Shown piece by piece: positions 47,195 through 55,752 of a stretch of 64,000 nt of DNA (positions are counted from its first letter, which is position 1; the number at the start of each line of letters is the position of its first letter). Source of the DNA: G965237725 sp965237725. GTDB lineage: Bacteria; Pseudomonadota; Gammaproteobacteria; Arenicellales; Poriferihabitantaceae. The stretch covers positions 3,286,001-3,350,000 of the forward strand of contig OZ250151.1 in assembly GCA_965237725.1 (NCBI GenBank). Reading direction: 5' to 3'. Position numbers and translations under genes: made by a program. The notes beneath the pieces are model-generated. The model worked only from the letters and a program-made list of their open reading frames with translations, was not told where the DNA came from and searched no databases.

Positions 47195-47872
47195 TTAAAT
47201 TTTCTGATAGACGCAAAACCAGCCGGTGGGTTCTTCGTTTTCAAAGTATCGGTCAAATTCCAGGGACAAACAGCGAATTTGATTTTGCTTTTCCAGGTCT
47301 TGGAATACCCGATCAAATTCTCGGCTTTGCCACAAGTCCTGATGCACAGTACAGGCTAAAACACCATTGGGTTGAATAATCCGAAAGATCTCATAAAGGG
47401 GTTCTGAACCGACATGACCATGGGTAAAGGTTCCAGATGAAATCACCCCATCAAATTCATTATCTTCGTATTCCAGGGCTAGGGTAATATCGCCAGCTTT
47501 CACACCGTTATAAATGCCACGGTTTTGCGCCACCTGTACCATGTCTTCGGACAAATCGATGCCGTACAAGTTAGTGTAACCTGCCTTGAACATTTCATTA
47601 GCGGTCAATCCAGTACCGCATCCAACATCGAGAATTTTTGCATTTTTATCAGTCAAATATTTTTGCATGGCCTGACCAATTAATTGGGGTGACAAATAGT
47701 CGAGGTTTTCTATTTGATTGTCATAATCATCCGCCCACCGGGCATAAAATTTCTTCATACTGTCCTTATCTTTTAGGTCATAGGCTTCTGCCAAAAATGC
47801 ACTGGCGTCCTCTGCTTTTTTGGATGGTGCTGGATCGGAAGGATTTTTATCTGTTTTGTTGCTGTTGGTCAT
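47195..47872 (-). CDS. class I SAM-dependent methyltransferase
   Basis: A 225-residue methyltransferase. SAM-binding motif I is ILDVGCGTGLTANEM, followed by the acidic loop after the second strand (YGIDLSEDM) and a later motif (FDGVISSGTFTHGHVGSEPL). The first 45 residues are a flexible charged segment and helix (MTNSNKTDKNPSDPAPSKKA). No substrate can be read. It sits between xdhA (165 bases) and an EamA transporter gene, on the same strand as both; it is not clearly linked to purine breakdown. Confidence 0.85.
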   Translation of the reverse strand: MTNSNKTDKNPSDPAPSKKAEDASAFLAEAYDLKDKDSMKKFYARWADDYDNQIENLDYLSPQLIGQAMQKYLTDKNAKILDVGCGTGLTANEMFKAGYTNLYGIDLSEDMVQVAQNRGIYNGVKAGDITLALEYEDNEFDGVISSGTFTHGHVGSEPLYEIFRIIQPNGVLACTVHQDLWQSREFDRVFQDLEKQNQIRCLSLEFDRYFENEEPTGWFCVYQKI

Positions 47873-47940
47873 GGTTTGATTAAAATATTAAATTATTCCG
47901 GTATGCTTATTGATGGGTTAAATTTGCGGATGGGTTAATT

Positions 47941-48816
47941 TTAAGCTGGCTTTTGCTGCCTGACTACCATAGCAACGCCGATTATGCAGGCCAAAATACC
48001 AATCAGTGCCAGCAGGGTAAAAGTTTCGTCGAATAATATCCATGCCTGGACGATAACAAAAGGCGGCACCAAATAAAATAAACTGGCAATACTGCCGGCC
48101 TCGCCCTGGCGAATCAACCATAACAATAATAGCGTTGTACCTATTGAAAGCACAACAACCAACCAAGCCAGGGCAAGTATAAATGTATTGCCCCAGGTAA
48201 CGACTCGGGTCTCCAGAGCAAATGCCATTGCGATCATGACAATGGCGTTGACCACAAATTGAATACAGACGCTGGGTAGCAGGTCGTAACTGCCGCAAAA
48301 TTTCTTTTGATAAACCGTGCCAATAGAGATTCCAAGTAATGCCGTTATGCTCAGGGCAATGCCCGGAATATTAAAGCCGCCGGTATTGAGCCCCTGTTGG
48401 CCAATGACAAAAACAATCCCCACAAACCCCAGGATAAGGCCAAGCAATTTTAGGGTCGTCAGAGATTCATCCAGCCAACGCATGGCTAGCAGGACGGTGA
48501 CCAATGGTTGCAGGCCAACAATAATTGATGCCGTTGACGCAGGGAGTTGTTGATCAATGGCGGCAAAAATTGCGCCGAGATAAACACAATGCAGCAATAC
48601 CGCAACCACAGAAATGTGGATGTAGTCCCAAAATTTTTCGGGCCATTTAAATTTGAAAAATGGCAACATGGCAAACAGAATCACTGTTGCCATAGCCATT
48701 CGAATGGCAAGTAAGGTAAATGGCTCGGCGCTGGATAGCCCGTATTTGGAACTAATAAAGCCAGTACTCCACAGGAATACAAACAATAGAGCTATGGCTA
48801 TTTCTCGGGGTTTCAA
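47941..48816 (-). CDS. EamA/DMT-superfamily transporter
   Basis: A 291-residue transporter with ten predicted helices in two EamA repeats. It starts with TTG 48816 (MKPREIAIALLFVFLW), since no ATG lies in a fitting place; the first helix begins directly after. Family members mostly export small metabolites. The C-terminus (VRQQKPA) is typical. It is on the same strand as the methyltransferase gene 68 bases downstream. The two may be cotranscribed. It is unlike the DMT protein at 34168-35067 in sequence detail, so it is not a duplicate. Confidence 0.85.
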   Translation of the reverse strand: MKPREIAIALLFVFLWSTGFISSKYGLSSAEPFTLLAIRMAMATVILFAMLPFFKFKWPEKFWDYIHISVVAVLLHCVYLGAIFAAIDQQLPASTASIIVGLQPLVTVLLAMRWLDESLTTLKLLGLILGFVGIVFVIGQQGLNTGGFNIPGIALSITALLGISIGTVYQKKFCGSYDLLPSVCIQFVVNAIVMIAMAFALETRVVTWGNTFILALAWLVVVLSIGTTLLLLWLIRQGEAGSIASLFYLVPPFVIVQAWILFDETFTLLALIGILACIIGVAMVVRQQKPA

Positions 48817-49019
48817 GGTGATTTATTCTTGGCTGGGCTAGATTTGGCGTATTTTTCCGAGAATATTATCAATAATTCTAATGACATATTCTGGATAATT
48901 TTGTGCCACAAGTTTACTATCATGCATGCGGGGCTTTAACAACACAATATGTCCTGGGCATAAAAATAATTAGCCGCTTTCGACTTATTGTGTAAATGGT
49001 AAATATCGGAGGTTACCGT

Positions 49020-49091
49020 ATGAGCACTCAGGTTGTAGGTGTTATTGTTGTAGCACTAAGTGTTGGGTATTTGTTGACCCTAGTGATCTAA
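49020..49091 (+). CDS. 23-residue single-helix membrane peptide
   Basis: ATG 49020 to TAA 49089-49091 encodes MSTQVVGVIVVALSVGYLLT followed by LVI: a short polar start and one hydrophobic helix. A strong ribosome-binding site (ggagg, 49008-49012) precedes it by 7 bases, the best such site seen in the surrounding spacer. It lies alone in the 361-base gap between the EamA and 8-oxoguanine deaminase genes. It resembles small regulatory membrane proteins in form only; no family is known to me. Confidence 0.55.
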   Translation: MSTQVVGVIVVALSVGYLLTLVI

Positions 49092-49119
49092 CGAATAAGT
49101 GATGTAACGAATAAGTGAT
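49089..49119. repeat. 15-bp direct repeat containing the peptide stop codon
   Basis: taacgaataagtgat occurs at 49089-49103 and 49105-49119, one base apart. The first copy supplies the TAA stop of the 23-residue peptide, and the second repeats that stop in another frame. The rest of the 48817-49177 gap shows nothing I recognise. Confidence 0.8.
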
Positions 49120-49177
49120 TTAGTGAATATTGTAGCGTATTAATATTTTAAATCTCAAAATTTCACTCTGCCAGATG

Positions 49178-50527
49178 TTATCCGAAATTTTGTAAATTTC
49201 GGGCGAATTGGTGGTGCCTGGCCATAAGGGATGGCAAATCCGTTCCAACAAGAATTTTATCTTTGACTTTCCATTGACCGGCGATCATCAATTGATCTAC
49301 TGACACTGCGCCACAAATTACTAATGCCGCGAGAGGATCTCCAAATCCAGAAAAACGTGGCTCGTCTAAACGAAATAGTGCGAGATCAGCTTGACTACCG
49401 ATTGCAAGAGTGCCGATGTCATGTCGCCCAAGGCATTTGGCTGAGCCGGATGTGGCCATGTTCAAAACACGATTATGGCTAATTTGTTCTGCGCCGTACT
49501 TTAATCTCTGAAGCAGAAAGGCTTGTCGAACTTCCTGGATCATATTTGAGCAATCATTGGAGGCGGAGCCGTCTATGCCAATTCCCACGGCGCATCCACT
49601 GTTCTGCAAATCCACTACCGGGCAGGTTCCTGACGCTAAAACCATGTTCGAACTAGGGCAGTGACTGATGCCGACACTGGAATTGCCAAGTTTTGATATT
49701 TCATCATCATTGAAGAAAATTCCGTGGGCCAGCCAGACATCGTCCGCCAGCCAGTTTACTTCTTCAAGATACGCCAAAGGACGACAATTAAATTTTTCCA
49801 AACAATAGTTGGTTTCGTCCTCGGTCTCTGCCAGGTGAGTATGCAGCCTAACCTTATGCTTGCGTGCCATCTCTGCGGTGTTAATCATCAGCTCTTTGGA
49901 TACACTAAACGGTGAACAGGGAGCCAGGGCAATTTGCAACATACTGCCGACTTTAGGATCGTGAAACCTTCCAATTACCCGTTCACAGTCATTGAGAATA
50001 ATATCTTCATCCTGAACTGTCTGGTCAGGGGGCAATTCACCATGGCTTTGCCCCAGACTCATGGAGCCCCGGGTAACCACAGCCCGAATTCCGGATCGTT
50101 TAACGGCTTCTACCTCGGCATCTATAGCGTTTTCCGAATTTTCGGTAAATAAATAATGATGGTCGACGCTGGTGGTGCAACCAGATAACATCATTTCCGC
50201 GCAAGCCAATTGGGTTGACAGGTTAACCATTTCTTCGGTTAAACCGGCCCAGATCGGATAGAGACTCTCGAGCCAGGGGAACAATTTTTTGTTTAACCCG
50301 GCGGCTGTCGCCCTGGTCAGGTTCTGATAATAATGGTGATGGGTATTGATTAATCCGGGAAGTACGACGTGTTCAGATGCATCGAATACCTGGTCTACTG
50401 GTAATGCCGGCCTGGCCCCTGCCGGGATATGTTCATCAATGATTTGACTGTCAATTACAATGCCATTGGCAGCATCAAACTGATCATCGTTAAAAATAGC
50501 TAAAGGAGATTTAATCCAGGTTCGCAT
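49178..50527 (-). CDS. 8-oxoguanine deaminase
   Basis: Amidohydrolase of the TRZ/ATZ group, 449 residues, most like 8-oxoguanine deaminase, which turns 8-oxoguanine (oxidised base) to urate. Metal and catalytic segments: PGLINTHHHYYQNLTRA, LHTHLAETEDET, WLAHGIFF and GIGIDGSASNDCSN. Product and neighbours (PuuD, XDH) put it at the head of the urate branch. ATG 50527 is the start. A MITE-like element begins 26 bases upstream and separates the gene from the operator at 50849. A different triazine- or guanine-type substrate is possible. Confidence 0.85.
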   Translation of the reverse strand: MRTWIKSPLAIFNDDQFDAANGIVIDSQIIDEHIPAGARPALPVDQVFDASEHVVLPGLINTHHHYYQNLTRATAAGLNKKLFPWLESLYPIWAGLTEEMVNLSTQLACAEMMLSGCTTSVDHHYLFTENSENAIDAEVEAVKRSGIRAVVTRGSMSLGQSHGELPPDQTVQDEDIILNDCERVIGRFHDPKVGSMLQIALAPCSPFSVSKELMINTAEMARKHKVRLHTHLAETEDETNYCLEKFNCRPLAYLEEVNWLADDVWLAHGIFFNDDEISKLGNSSVGISHCPSSNMVLASGTCPVVDLQNSGCAVGIGIDGSASNDCSNMIQEVRQAFLLQRLKYGAEQISHNRVLNMATSGSAKCLGRHDIGTLAIGSQADLALFRLDEPRFSGFGDPLAALVICGAVSVDQLMIAGQWKVKDKILVGTDLPSLMARHHQFARNLQNFG

Positions 50528-50553
50528 GAATTAATCGCTATAGTTGATTTCAT

Positions 50554-50737
50554 GGAACCTCTGAACAAGTCTGGGCGAATCAAGTTGAGAGTCAAAATGA
50601 TCAAGATCAAGGCAAAAAATTGGTGCAATAGCAGGGCCCATATAATCACTTGGGCGAGATTTTTTAACGTAGATATTGCCACGTGATAATTTGGGTTTGG
50701 ACTCAATTTGATCGGTCATGACTTGTTCAGAGGTTCC
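50554..50737. mobile_element. 184-bp MITE-like element with 18-bp terminal inverted repeats
   Basis: ggaacctctgaacaagtc (50554-50571) and its exact complement gacttgttcagaggttcc (50720-50737) bound a 184-base segment. The arms resemble IS5-family ends, which begin GGAAGG...GAACAAGTC. The flanks tcat and tcag agree at three of four bases, as a decayed 4-bp target duplication would. Short open frames inside (e.g. 50531-50719 minus) are not transposase-like. It lies 26 bases upstream of the 8-oxoguanine deaminase start. Confidence 0.72.
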
Positions 50738-50808
50738 TCAGTTATGCAATGCAAGTTATTGTTTTAAATGCGATGAGATCTGCTGAGTTCGCGGAGCGGG
50801 AAAAATGT

Positions 50809-50838
50809 TTGTAATTGGTTTGGATTATAGCCTAAAAT
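50809..50838 (+). promoter_or_regulatory. possible sigma-70 promoter of the ABC transporter
   Basis: TTGTAA (50809-50814) and TAAAAT (50833-50838) are 18 bases apart. The RutR-like palindrome starts 10 bases after the second box, so a bound repressor would cover the start of transcription. The same box spacing and operator order occurs before xdhA. Confidence 0.4.
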
Positions 50839-50848
50839 GTGTCAAATC

Positions 50849-50864
50849 CTGACTGTTTGGTCAG
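50849..50864. promoter_or_regulatory. RutR-like palindrome before the ABC transporter
   Basis: CTGACTGTTTGGTCAG; with the next bases the palindrome reads CCTGAC-6-GTCAGG. It agrees with the RutR consensus at ten of 14 fixed positions, keeping both TGAC/GTCA cores and spacing. It lies 122 bases upstream of the ATPase gene and 321 from the 8-oxoguanine deaminase start. The remaining spacer (50738-50986) shows nothing else. Confidence 0.55.
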
Positions 50865-50986
50865 GCTGACGGATTCGATAAGCAGCGCAGATTTCTGTGG
50901 GTGCTTTAAGGTTTATGACCACATAAAATAAAGACTGGAAACAACAATTTAGCAGTTCTACTTTTAATCAAAAAAAATCAGCCACC

Positions 50987-52507
50987 ATGACCGCACTACT
51001 TCAGCTACAGGGAATGACAAAATCGTTCCCCGGAGTTAAAGCAAATGACAATGTAGACATTTCCCTTGATGCCGGAGAGATTCATGCCCTGCTCGGGGAG
51101 AATGGCGCGGGAAAATCAACCCTGGTGAAAATGATTTATGGTGTTCTGAAACAGGACAGTGGCCAGATTATGTGGATGGGAGAATCCATTGATATTAATA
51201 ATCCTGCCGCCGCTAGACGACTCGGCATCGCCATGGTGTTTCAACATTTCTCATTATTCGATTCGATGTCGGTACTAGAAAACATTGCCTTAGGGATGGA
51301 GCATGATGTCGATACGTCTGCACTGCAAAGTCAGATTATAGATATTTCCAATCGTTATGGATTGCCTTTGGACCCGGACCGACATGTTTATACGTTGTCC
51401 GTAGGGGAACGCCAGAGAATAGAAATTATTCGTTGCTTGTTACAGGACCCGAAATTGTTAATCATGGATGAGCCAACTTCCGTTTTGACGCCCCAGGAAG
51501 TAAAAAAATTATTCGAGACACTGGACCGATTGTCCGATGAAGGCGTGGCGATTTTATATATCAGCCACAAGCTGGATGAAATCAAGGCATTGTGTGAACG
51601 GGCGACCATACTACGTGGGGGCAGAGTGGTTGATTGTGTGGAAGTTGCAAAAGAAACACCCAATAGCCTGGCAGCAAAAATGATGGGAGAAGAACTTCAG
51701 GCTGTGCCAGAAGGTGCAAATCGCAAGGTCGGTGACATACGCCTGGATGTACAAAATCTGACCCAACCTGCACGGGATCAATTTAGTATTGCGCTCAAGG
51801 ATATTAACCTCCAGGTGCGTAGTGGTGAGATTGTTGGCATTGCGGGTGTAGCCGGTAATGGCCAGGATGAACTGTTAAAAGCCTTGAATGGCGAGGATAT
51901 TGCTGCTGCACCGAATTCAATAAAAATTGATGCTCAACCCTGTGCAAACTTCGGACCCAACGCGCGGCGTGGATTGGGTATGGCATCTATTCCCGAAGAA
52001 AGGCTGGGTCATGGTGCCGTTCCTGAAATGAGCCTGATAGACAATGGCCTGCTAACCGCTTTTCAGCGGTTGAAAATGCTCAAGTTTGGATTTATTGGTC
52101 AAAGCCAAATTCGACTATTTTGTGACAACGTGGTCACAGATTTTGATGTCAAATCCAATGGCATTTCCGCTCATGCGGGTAGTCTGTCTGGTGGAAATCT
52201 GCAGAAATTTATTGTTGGTCGAGAGATTAACCAGCTGCCCACGGTACTTGTGGTTTCCCAACCCACCTGGGGCGTGGATGCCGGTGCCGCCCAGACTATT
52301 CACAACGCATTACGGGATCTTGCCGATAATGGCTCTGCCATTCTGGTAATTTCCCAGGACCTGGATGAGCTGATGAGTATTACTGATCGAATTGCGGCGA
52401 TTTGCGCAGGATCCTTGTCGCCAACCACGCCAACCTCAGAAATTACCATTGAGCAAATTGGTTTGATGATGGCAGGTGTTGATACAAACGAAGCCAGAAT
52501 AAATTAA
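50987..52507 (+). CDS. ABC transporter ATPase, nucleoside/nucleobase type (BMP-linked)
   Basis: A 506-residue duplicated ATPase that powers import. First domain: Walker A GENGAGKST, signature SVGERQRIEI and Walker B LLIMDEP. Second domain: degenerate Walker A GVAGNGQDELL without Lys, signature LSGGNLQKF and VSQPTWGVD, as in ribose-type and BMP-type importers. It is the first gene of ATPase-permease-permease-binding protein. Related systems move nucleosides. Located inside the purine cluster and preceded by a RutR-like palindrome, it likely brings in purine nucleosides or bases. Confidence 0.93.
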   Translation: MTALLQLQGMTKSFPGVKANDNVDISLDAGEIHALLGENGAGKSTLVKMIYGVLKQDSGQIMWMGESIDINNPAAARRLGIAMVFQHFSLFDSMSVLENIALGMEHDVDTSALQSQIIDISNRYGLPLDPDRHVYTLSVGERQRIEIIRCLLQDPKLLIMDEPTSVLTPQEVKKLFETLDRLSDEGVAILYISHKLDEIKALCERATILRGGRVVDCVEVAKETPNSLAAKMMGEELQAVPEGANRKVGDIRLDVQNLTQPARDQFSIALKDINLQVRSGEIVGIAGVAGNGQDELLKALNGEDIAAAPNSIKIDAQPCANFGPNARRGLGMASIPEERLGHGAVPEMSLIDNGLLTAFQRLKMLKFGFIGQSQIRLFCDNVVTDFDVKSNGISAHAGSLSGGNLQKFIVGREINQLPTVLVVSQPTWGVDAGAAQTIHNALRDLADNGSAILVISQDLDELMSITDRIAAICAGSLSPTTPTSEITIEQIGLMMAGVDTNEARIN

Positions 52508-52519
52508 GGTGAAAATGAA

Positions 52520-53596
52520 TTGATTTTATCCCTTATAAAAAGACCCGAGCACTCCAGGGCCATGATTTATATATCGCCTTTAATTGCTTTGGTCCTAACC
52601 CTGCTTTCTGGGATTGTGTTGTTTGAAATCATGGGGGTTAATCCCGCAGAAGCACTGTATGCATTCTTTGTTGAACCCATTACTTACAAGTACGGATGGG
52701 CAGAACTGGGTGTTAAAGCAACGCCACTGATTTTGATGGGTGTTGCGCTATCTGTCGGTTTCCGTGCGGGCGTGTGGAACATTGGTGCAGAAGGGCAGCT
52801 GACCCTGGGTGCTATTTGTGGAGGCGGGGTGGCGTTATGGTTTTATCAGGTGGATTCTATTTTTGTATTGCCACTAATGATAATTGCAGGAATTCTTGGC
52901 GGTATGGCCTGGGCTGCCATTCCGGCATTTTTGAAAACACGATTTAATGCCAATGAAATCCTGACCAGTTTAATGCTGACCTATGTTGCTACCTTATTGC
53001 TCAGCTTGTTAATCCACGGACCCTGGCGTGACCCCGATGGGTTTAATTTTCCAGTATCACGATCATTTAGTGATTCGGCGCAGTTACCCTTAATCTGGGC
53101 GGGAACCCGATTGCACCTTGGATGGCTGATCACGGTTGCTGCGGTAATTGCAGTCTGGGTTCTCATGGGCAAAACAATTATTGGATTTCAGGTCAAGGTC
53201 ATCGGTCAGGCACCCCAGGCTGGGAGACACGCCGGATTCAGCGTCAATCGAATGATCTGGTTCAGTTTGTTGTTGGGCGGCGGGATGGCGGGGATGGCCG
53301 GGTTGTTCGAGGTGGCGGGCCCCATTGGACAGCTATTGCCGGTGATCTCACCGGGTTATGGCTTTACTGCAATTATCGTGGCCTTCGTTGGACGACTCCA
53401 TCCGGTGGGCGTGTTTTTTGCTGGCCTGGTCATTGCGTTGTCCTATCTAGGTGGTGAATCTGCACAGATAACCATGAACCTGCCCCTTGCAGTCACTGGT
53501 GTGTTCCAGGGTATGTTGTTGTTTTTCCTGCTGGCTTGCGATGTGTTGATCGCCTACCGGATAAAATTTAACTCACCTTTTAATTCTATGGCCTGA
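52520..53596 (+). CDS. ABC transporter permease 1, nucleoside/nucleobase type
   Basis: A 358-residue inner-membrane permease of the BMP-associated class. It starts with TTG 52520: a ribosome-binding site (aaggtg) lies 8 bases upstream, and the near ATG at 52515 meets a stop after two codons. The resulting N-terminus (LIKRPEHSRAMIYISPLI) has the family's short cytoplasmic start before the first helix. Eight or more helices; the coupling region GFQVKVIGQAPQAGRHAGFSV is typical. The next permease starts 2 bases after its stop. Confidence 0.92.
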   Translation: MILSLIKRPEHSRAMIYISPLIALVLTLLSGIVLFEIMGVNPAEALYAFFVEPITYKYGWAELGVKATPLILMGVALSVGFRAGVWNIGAEGQLTLGAICGGGVALWFYQVDSIFVLPLMIIAGILGGMAWAAIPAFLKTRFNANEILTSLMLTYVATLLLSLLIHGPWRDPDGFNFPVSRSFSDSAQLPLIWAGTRLHLGWLITVAAVIAVWVLMGKTIIGFQVKVIGQAPQAGRHAGFSVNRMIWFSLLLGGGMAGMAGLFEVAGPIGQLLPVISPGYGFTAIIVAFVGRLHPVGVFFAGLVIALSYLGGESAQITMNLPLAVTGVFQGMLLFFLLACDVLIAYRIKFNSPFNSMA

Positions 53597-53598
53597 AA

Positions 53599-54528
53599 AT
53601 GGATTATTATGCGGTATTAGTCGCCGCCATTCTCACTATTATGACCGCAGCAACACCACTGGTGTATGCCGCCATCGGTGAGATGATTACCGAAAAATCC
53701 GGGGTGTTAAACCTGGGTGTTGAAGGCATGATTCTGGTTGGTGCGGTGTGCGGCTTTGCTACGGTCCATTTCACTGGCAGTGCAACCCTGGCGATTATCG
53801 TTGGCATGTTGGCTGGCGCGGGATTGGCTTTAATATTTGCCCTGCTGGTGCTGGGCTTCCAGGCAACCCAGGTTGCAACGGGTTTGGCCCTGACTATTTT
53901 TGGAGTTGGCGTCAGCGCACTGATTGGTCAGGACCTAGTTGGTATCGCCTATGATGGCTTGCCGAAATTATCTATTCCATTGCTCTCTTCCATTCCCGTT
54001 ATTGGGTCATTGTTATTTAATCACGATATAATGGTTTACGGCTCATTTGTGCTGGTCTTTGTTGTGGCCTGGTTTCTTAAAAGCACCCGAGGGGGATTGA
54101 TATTACGGGCAGTTGGAGATTCCCACGATGCTGCCCATGCCATTGGTTACTCGGTTATAAGAATACGCTACATGGCAATTTTATTTGGCGGTGCAATGGC
54201 CGGCCTGGGTGGGGCTTATTTATCACTTGCCTATACGCCGCTGTGGATCGAGAATATGAGCGCGGGCCGGGGCTGGATTGCGCTGGCATTGGTGGTGTTT
54301 GCAACCTGGCGGCCATGGCGGGTTTTAACCGGTGCCTATCTGTTTGGCGGTTTGACTATTGTGCAATTACACGCTCAGGCCATGGGCATCGGTGTACCGG
54401 CCCAGGTGATGTCAATGCTGCCTTATATCGCAACCATTATTGTGCTGGTGTTGATTTCCCGGGATCACAATAAAATTAAACTGAATGCACCGGCATGTAT
54501 CGGCAAACCATTTCATCCAACATCCTGA
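53599..54528 (+). CDS. ABC transporter permease 2, nucleoside/nucleobase type
   Basis: The partner membrane subunit, 309 residues, about 8-9 helices. The MITEKSGVLNLGVEGMILVGAV start-of-core motif and GLILRAVGDSHDAAHAIGYSV coupling loop identify the class. It follows permease 1 by 2 bases. Its stop is 65 bases before the binding-protein gene, a gap holding only that gene's ribosome-binding site (aaggag). Together the two permeases form the import channel. Confidence 0.93.
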   Translation: MDYYAVLVAAILTIMTAATPLVYAAIGEMITEKSGVLNLGVEGMILVGAVCGFATVHFTGSATLAIIVGMLAGAGLALIFALLVLGFQATQVATGLALTIFGVGVSALIGQDLVGIAYDGLPKLSIPLLSSIPVIGSLLFNHDIMVYGSFVLVFVVAWFLKSTRGGLILRAVGDSHDAAHAIGYSVIRIRYMAILFGGAMAGLGGAYLSLAYTPLWIENMSAGRGWIALALVVFATWRPWRVLTGAYLFGGLTIVQLHAQAMGIGVPAQVMSMLPYIATIIVLVLISRDHNKIKLNAPACIGKPFHPTS

Positions 54529-54593
54529 TTTTTAAATCATGAAATCTAGATAAAAATTTTTTACAAAACTTAACCCTTAAGGAGCAAACAATT

Positions 54594-55667
54594 ATGAAAC
54601 GTTATTTGGTTTTAATCCGAAAATACACTGTTGCGATCGCAGCGGCTGTACTATTTTTTTCAACTACTCTGGTCAACGCTCAGGACACCAAAGTTGGATT
54701 TGTTTATGTTGGGCCTGTGGGTGACCACGGCTGGACCTATCGTCACGACATCGGCCGCCAGGCGGTAGAAAGTGAACTGGGTGTTAAAGCGACTTTCGTG
54801 GAAAGTGTGCCTGAAGGCGCTGATGCTGAGCGGGTAATCAGAAAATTGGCAACCAGCGGTCACAATGTGATTTTTACCACCTCATTTGGCTATATGGAAC
54901 CCACGTTGAAAATCGCAGAGCAATTTCCAGATGTAAAATTTGAACACGCTACGGGCTACAAGCGGTCGGATAATTTAAGCACCTATTCTGCGCGATTCTA
55001 TGAAGGCCGCGCCATTCTGGGAACCATTGCAGGTCATATGAGCAAATCCGGCGTAGTGGGATACATTGCATCGTTTCCAATTCCCGAAGTGGTTCGCGGC
55101 ATCAACGCATTTCTACTGGCCATGCAAAAAGTAAATCCGGATGCCACAATCAAAGTCGTTTGGGTAAATTCATGGTATGACCCGGGCAAGGAAGGAGATG
55201 CGGCTAAAGCATTGATCGATCAGGGCGCTGATATTATTACCCAGCATACGGATTCCCCAGCACCGCTCCAGGTTGCTGAGCAGCGCGGCGTACATGGATT
55301 TGGCCAGGCATCAGATATGAGTGGGTTTGCACCCACTGCGCAATTAACCGCAATAATAGATGACTGGAATCCATACTATGTCTCTCGAGTAAAAGCGGTT
55401 ATGGACGGTACCTGGGCATCTACAGATACCTGGCATGGTCTTAAAGAAGGCATGGTTGGTATCGCGCCTTATGGTGATGCAGTACCCGAAGATGTACGAG
55501 CCGCAGCAGATGCAGTAAAGCAAGGCATTATCGATGGCACCCTGCATCCGTTTACCGGTCCAATTAAAAACCAGGCAGGTGAAGTCATGATCGCTGAAGG
55601 CGAAACAATGGATGATGGCGCTCTCGCAGGTATGGACTGGTATGTTGAAGGTGTTCAAGGCGAATAA
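54594..55667 (+). CDS. BMP/PnrA-type periplasmic substrate-binding protein
   Basis: A 357-residue exported protein with a signal peptide (cleaved near VNAQD). The BMP family signature runs through KVGFVYVGPVGDHGWTYRH and VIFTTSFGYMEPTLKIAEQFPDVKFEHATGYK; it also has DIITQHTDSPAPLQVAEQ. Characterised members bind purine nucleosides. Unlike PnrA of spirochetes it is not a lipoprotein, having no lipobox, so it is a soluble periplasmic protein. It is last in the transporter operon, which ends at a terminator. Confidence 0.92.
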   Translation: MKRYLVLIRKYTVAIAAAVLFFSTTLVNAQDTKVGFVYVGPVGDHGWTYRHDIGRQAVESELGVKATFVESVPEGADAERVIRKLATSGHNVIFTTSFGYMEPTLKIAEQFPDVKFEHATGYKRSDNLSTYSARFYEGRAILGTIAGHMSKSGVVGYIASFPIPEVVRGINAFLLAMQKVNPDATIKVVWVNSWYDPGKEGDAAKALIDQGADIITQHTDSPAPLQVAEQRGVHGFGQASDMSGFAPTAQLTAIIDDWNPYYVSRVKAVMDGTWASTDTWHGLKEGMVGIAPYGDAVPEDVRAAADAVKQGIIDGTLHPFTGPIKNQAGEVMIAEGETMDDGALAGMDWYVEGVQGE

Positions 55668-55690
55668 TCCGCAGCAATCTGATTTAACAT

Positions 55691-55713
55691 GCCCCTCATA
55701 TTGAGGGGCTTTA
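55691..55713 (+). terminator. rho-independent terminator of the ABC transporter operon
   Basis: gcccctca (55691-55698) and tgaggggc (55702-55709) form a perfect 8-bp GC-rich stem with loop tat, followed by ttta. It starts 23 bases after the binding-protein stop and separates that operon from the rutR-like gene. Confidence 0.82.
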
Positions 55714-55752
55714 TCTCGAGATCTGCTAACGGATTTACCATAGTCGATTAGT

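Noticed and set aside
50531..50719. 62-codon minus-strand frame upstream of the 8-oxoguanine deaminase
   Set aside because: It spans almost all of the MITE-like element, ends three bases before the deaminase start, has no good ribosome-binding site at the right distance and does not look like a transposase or known protein.
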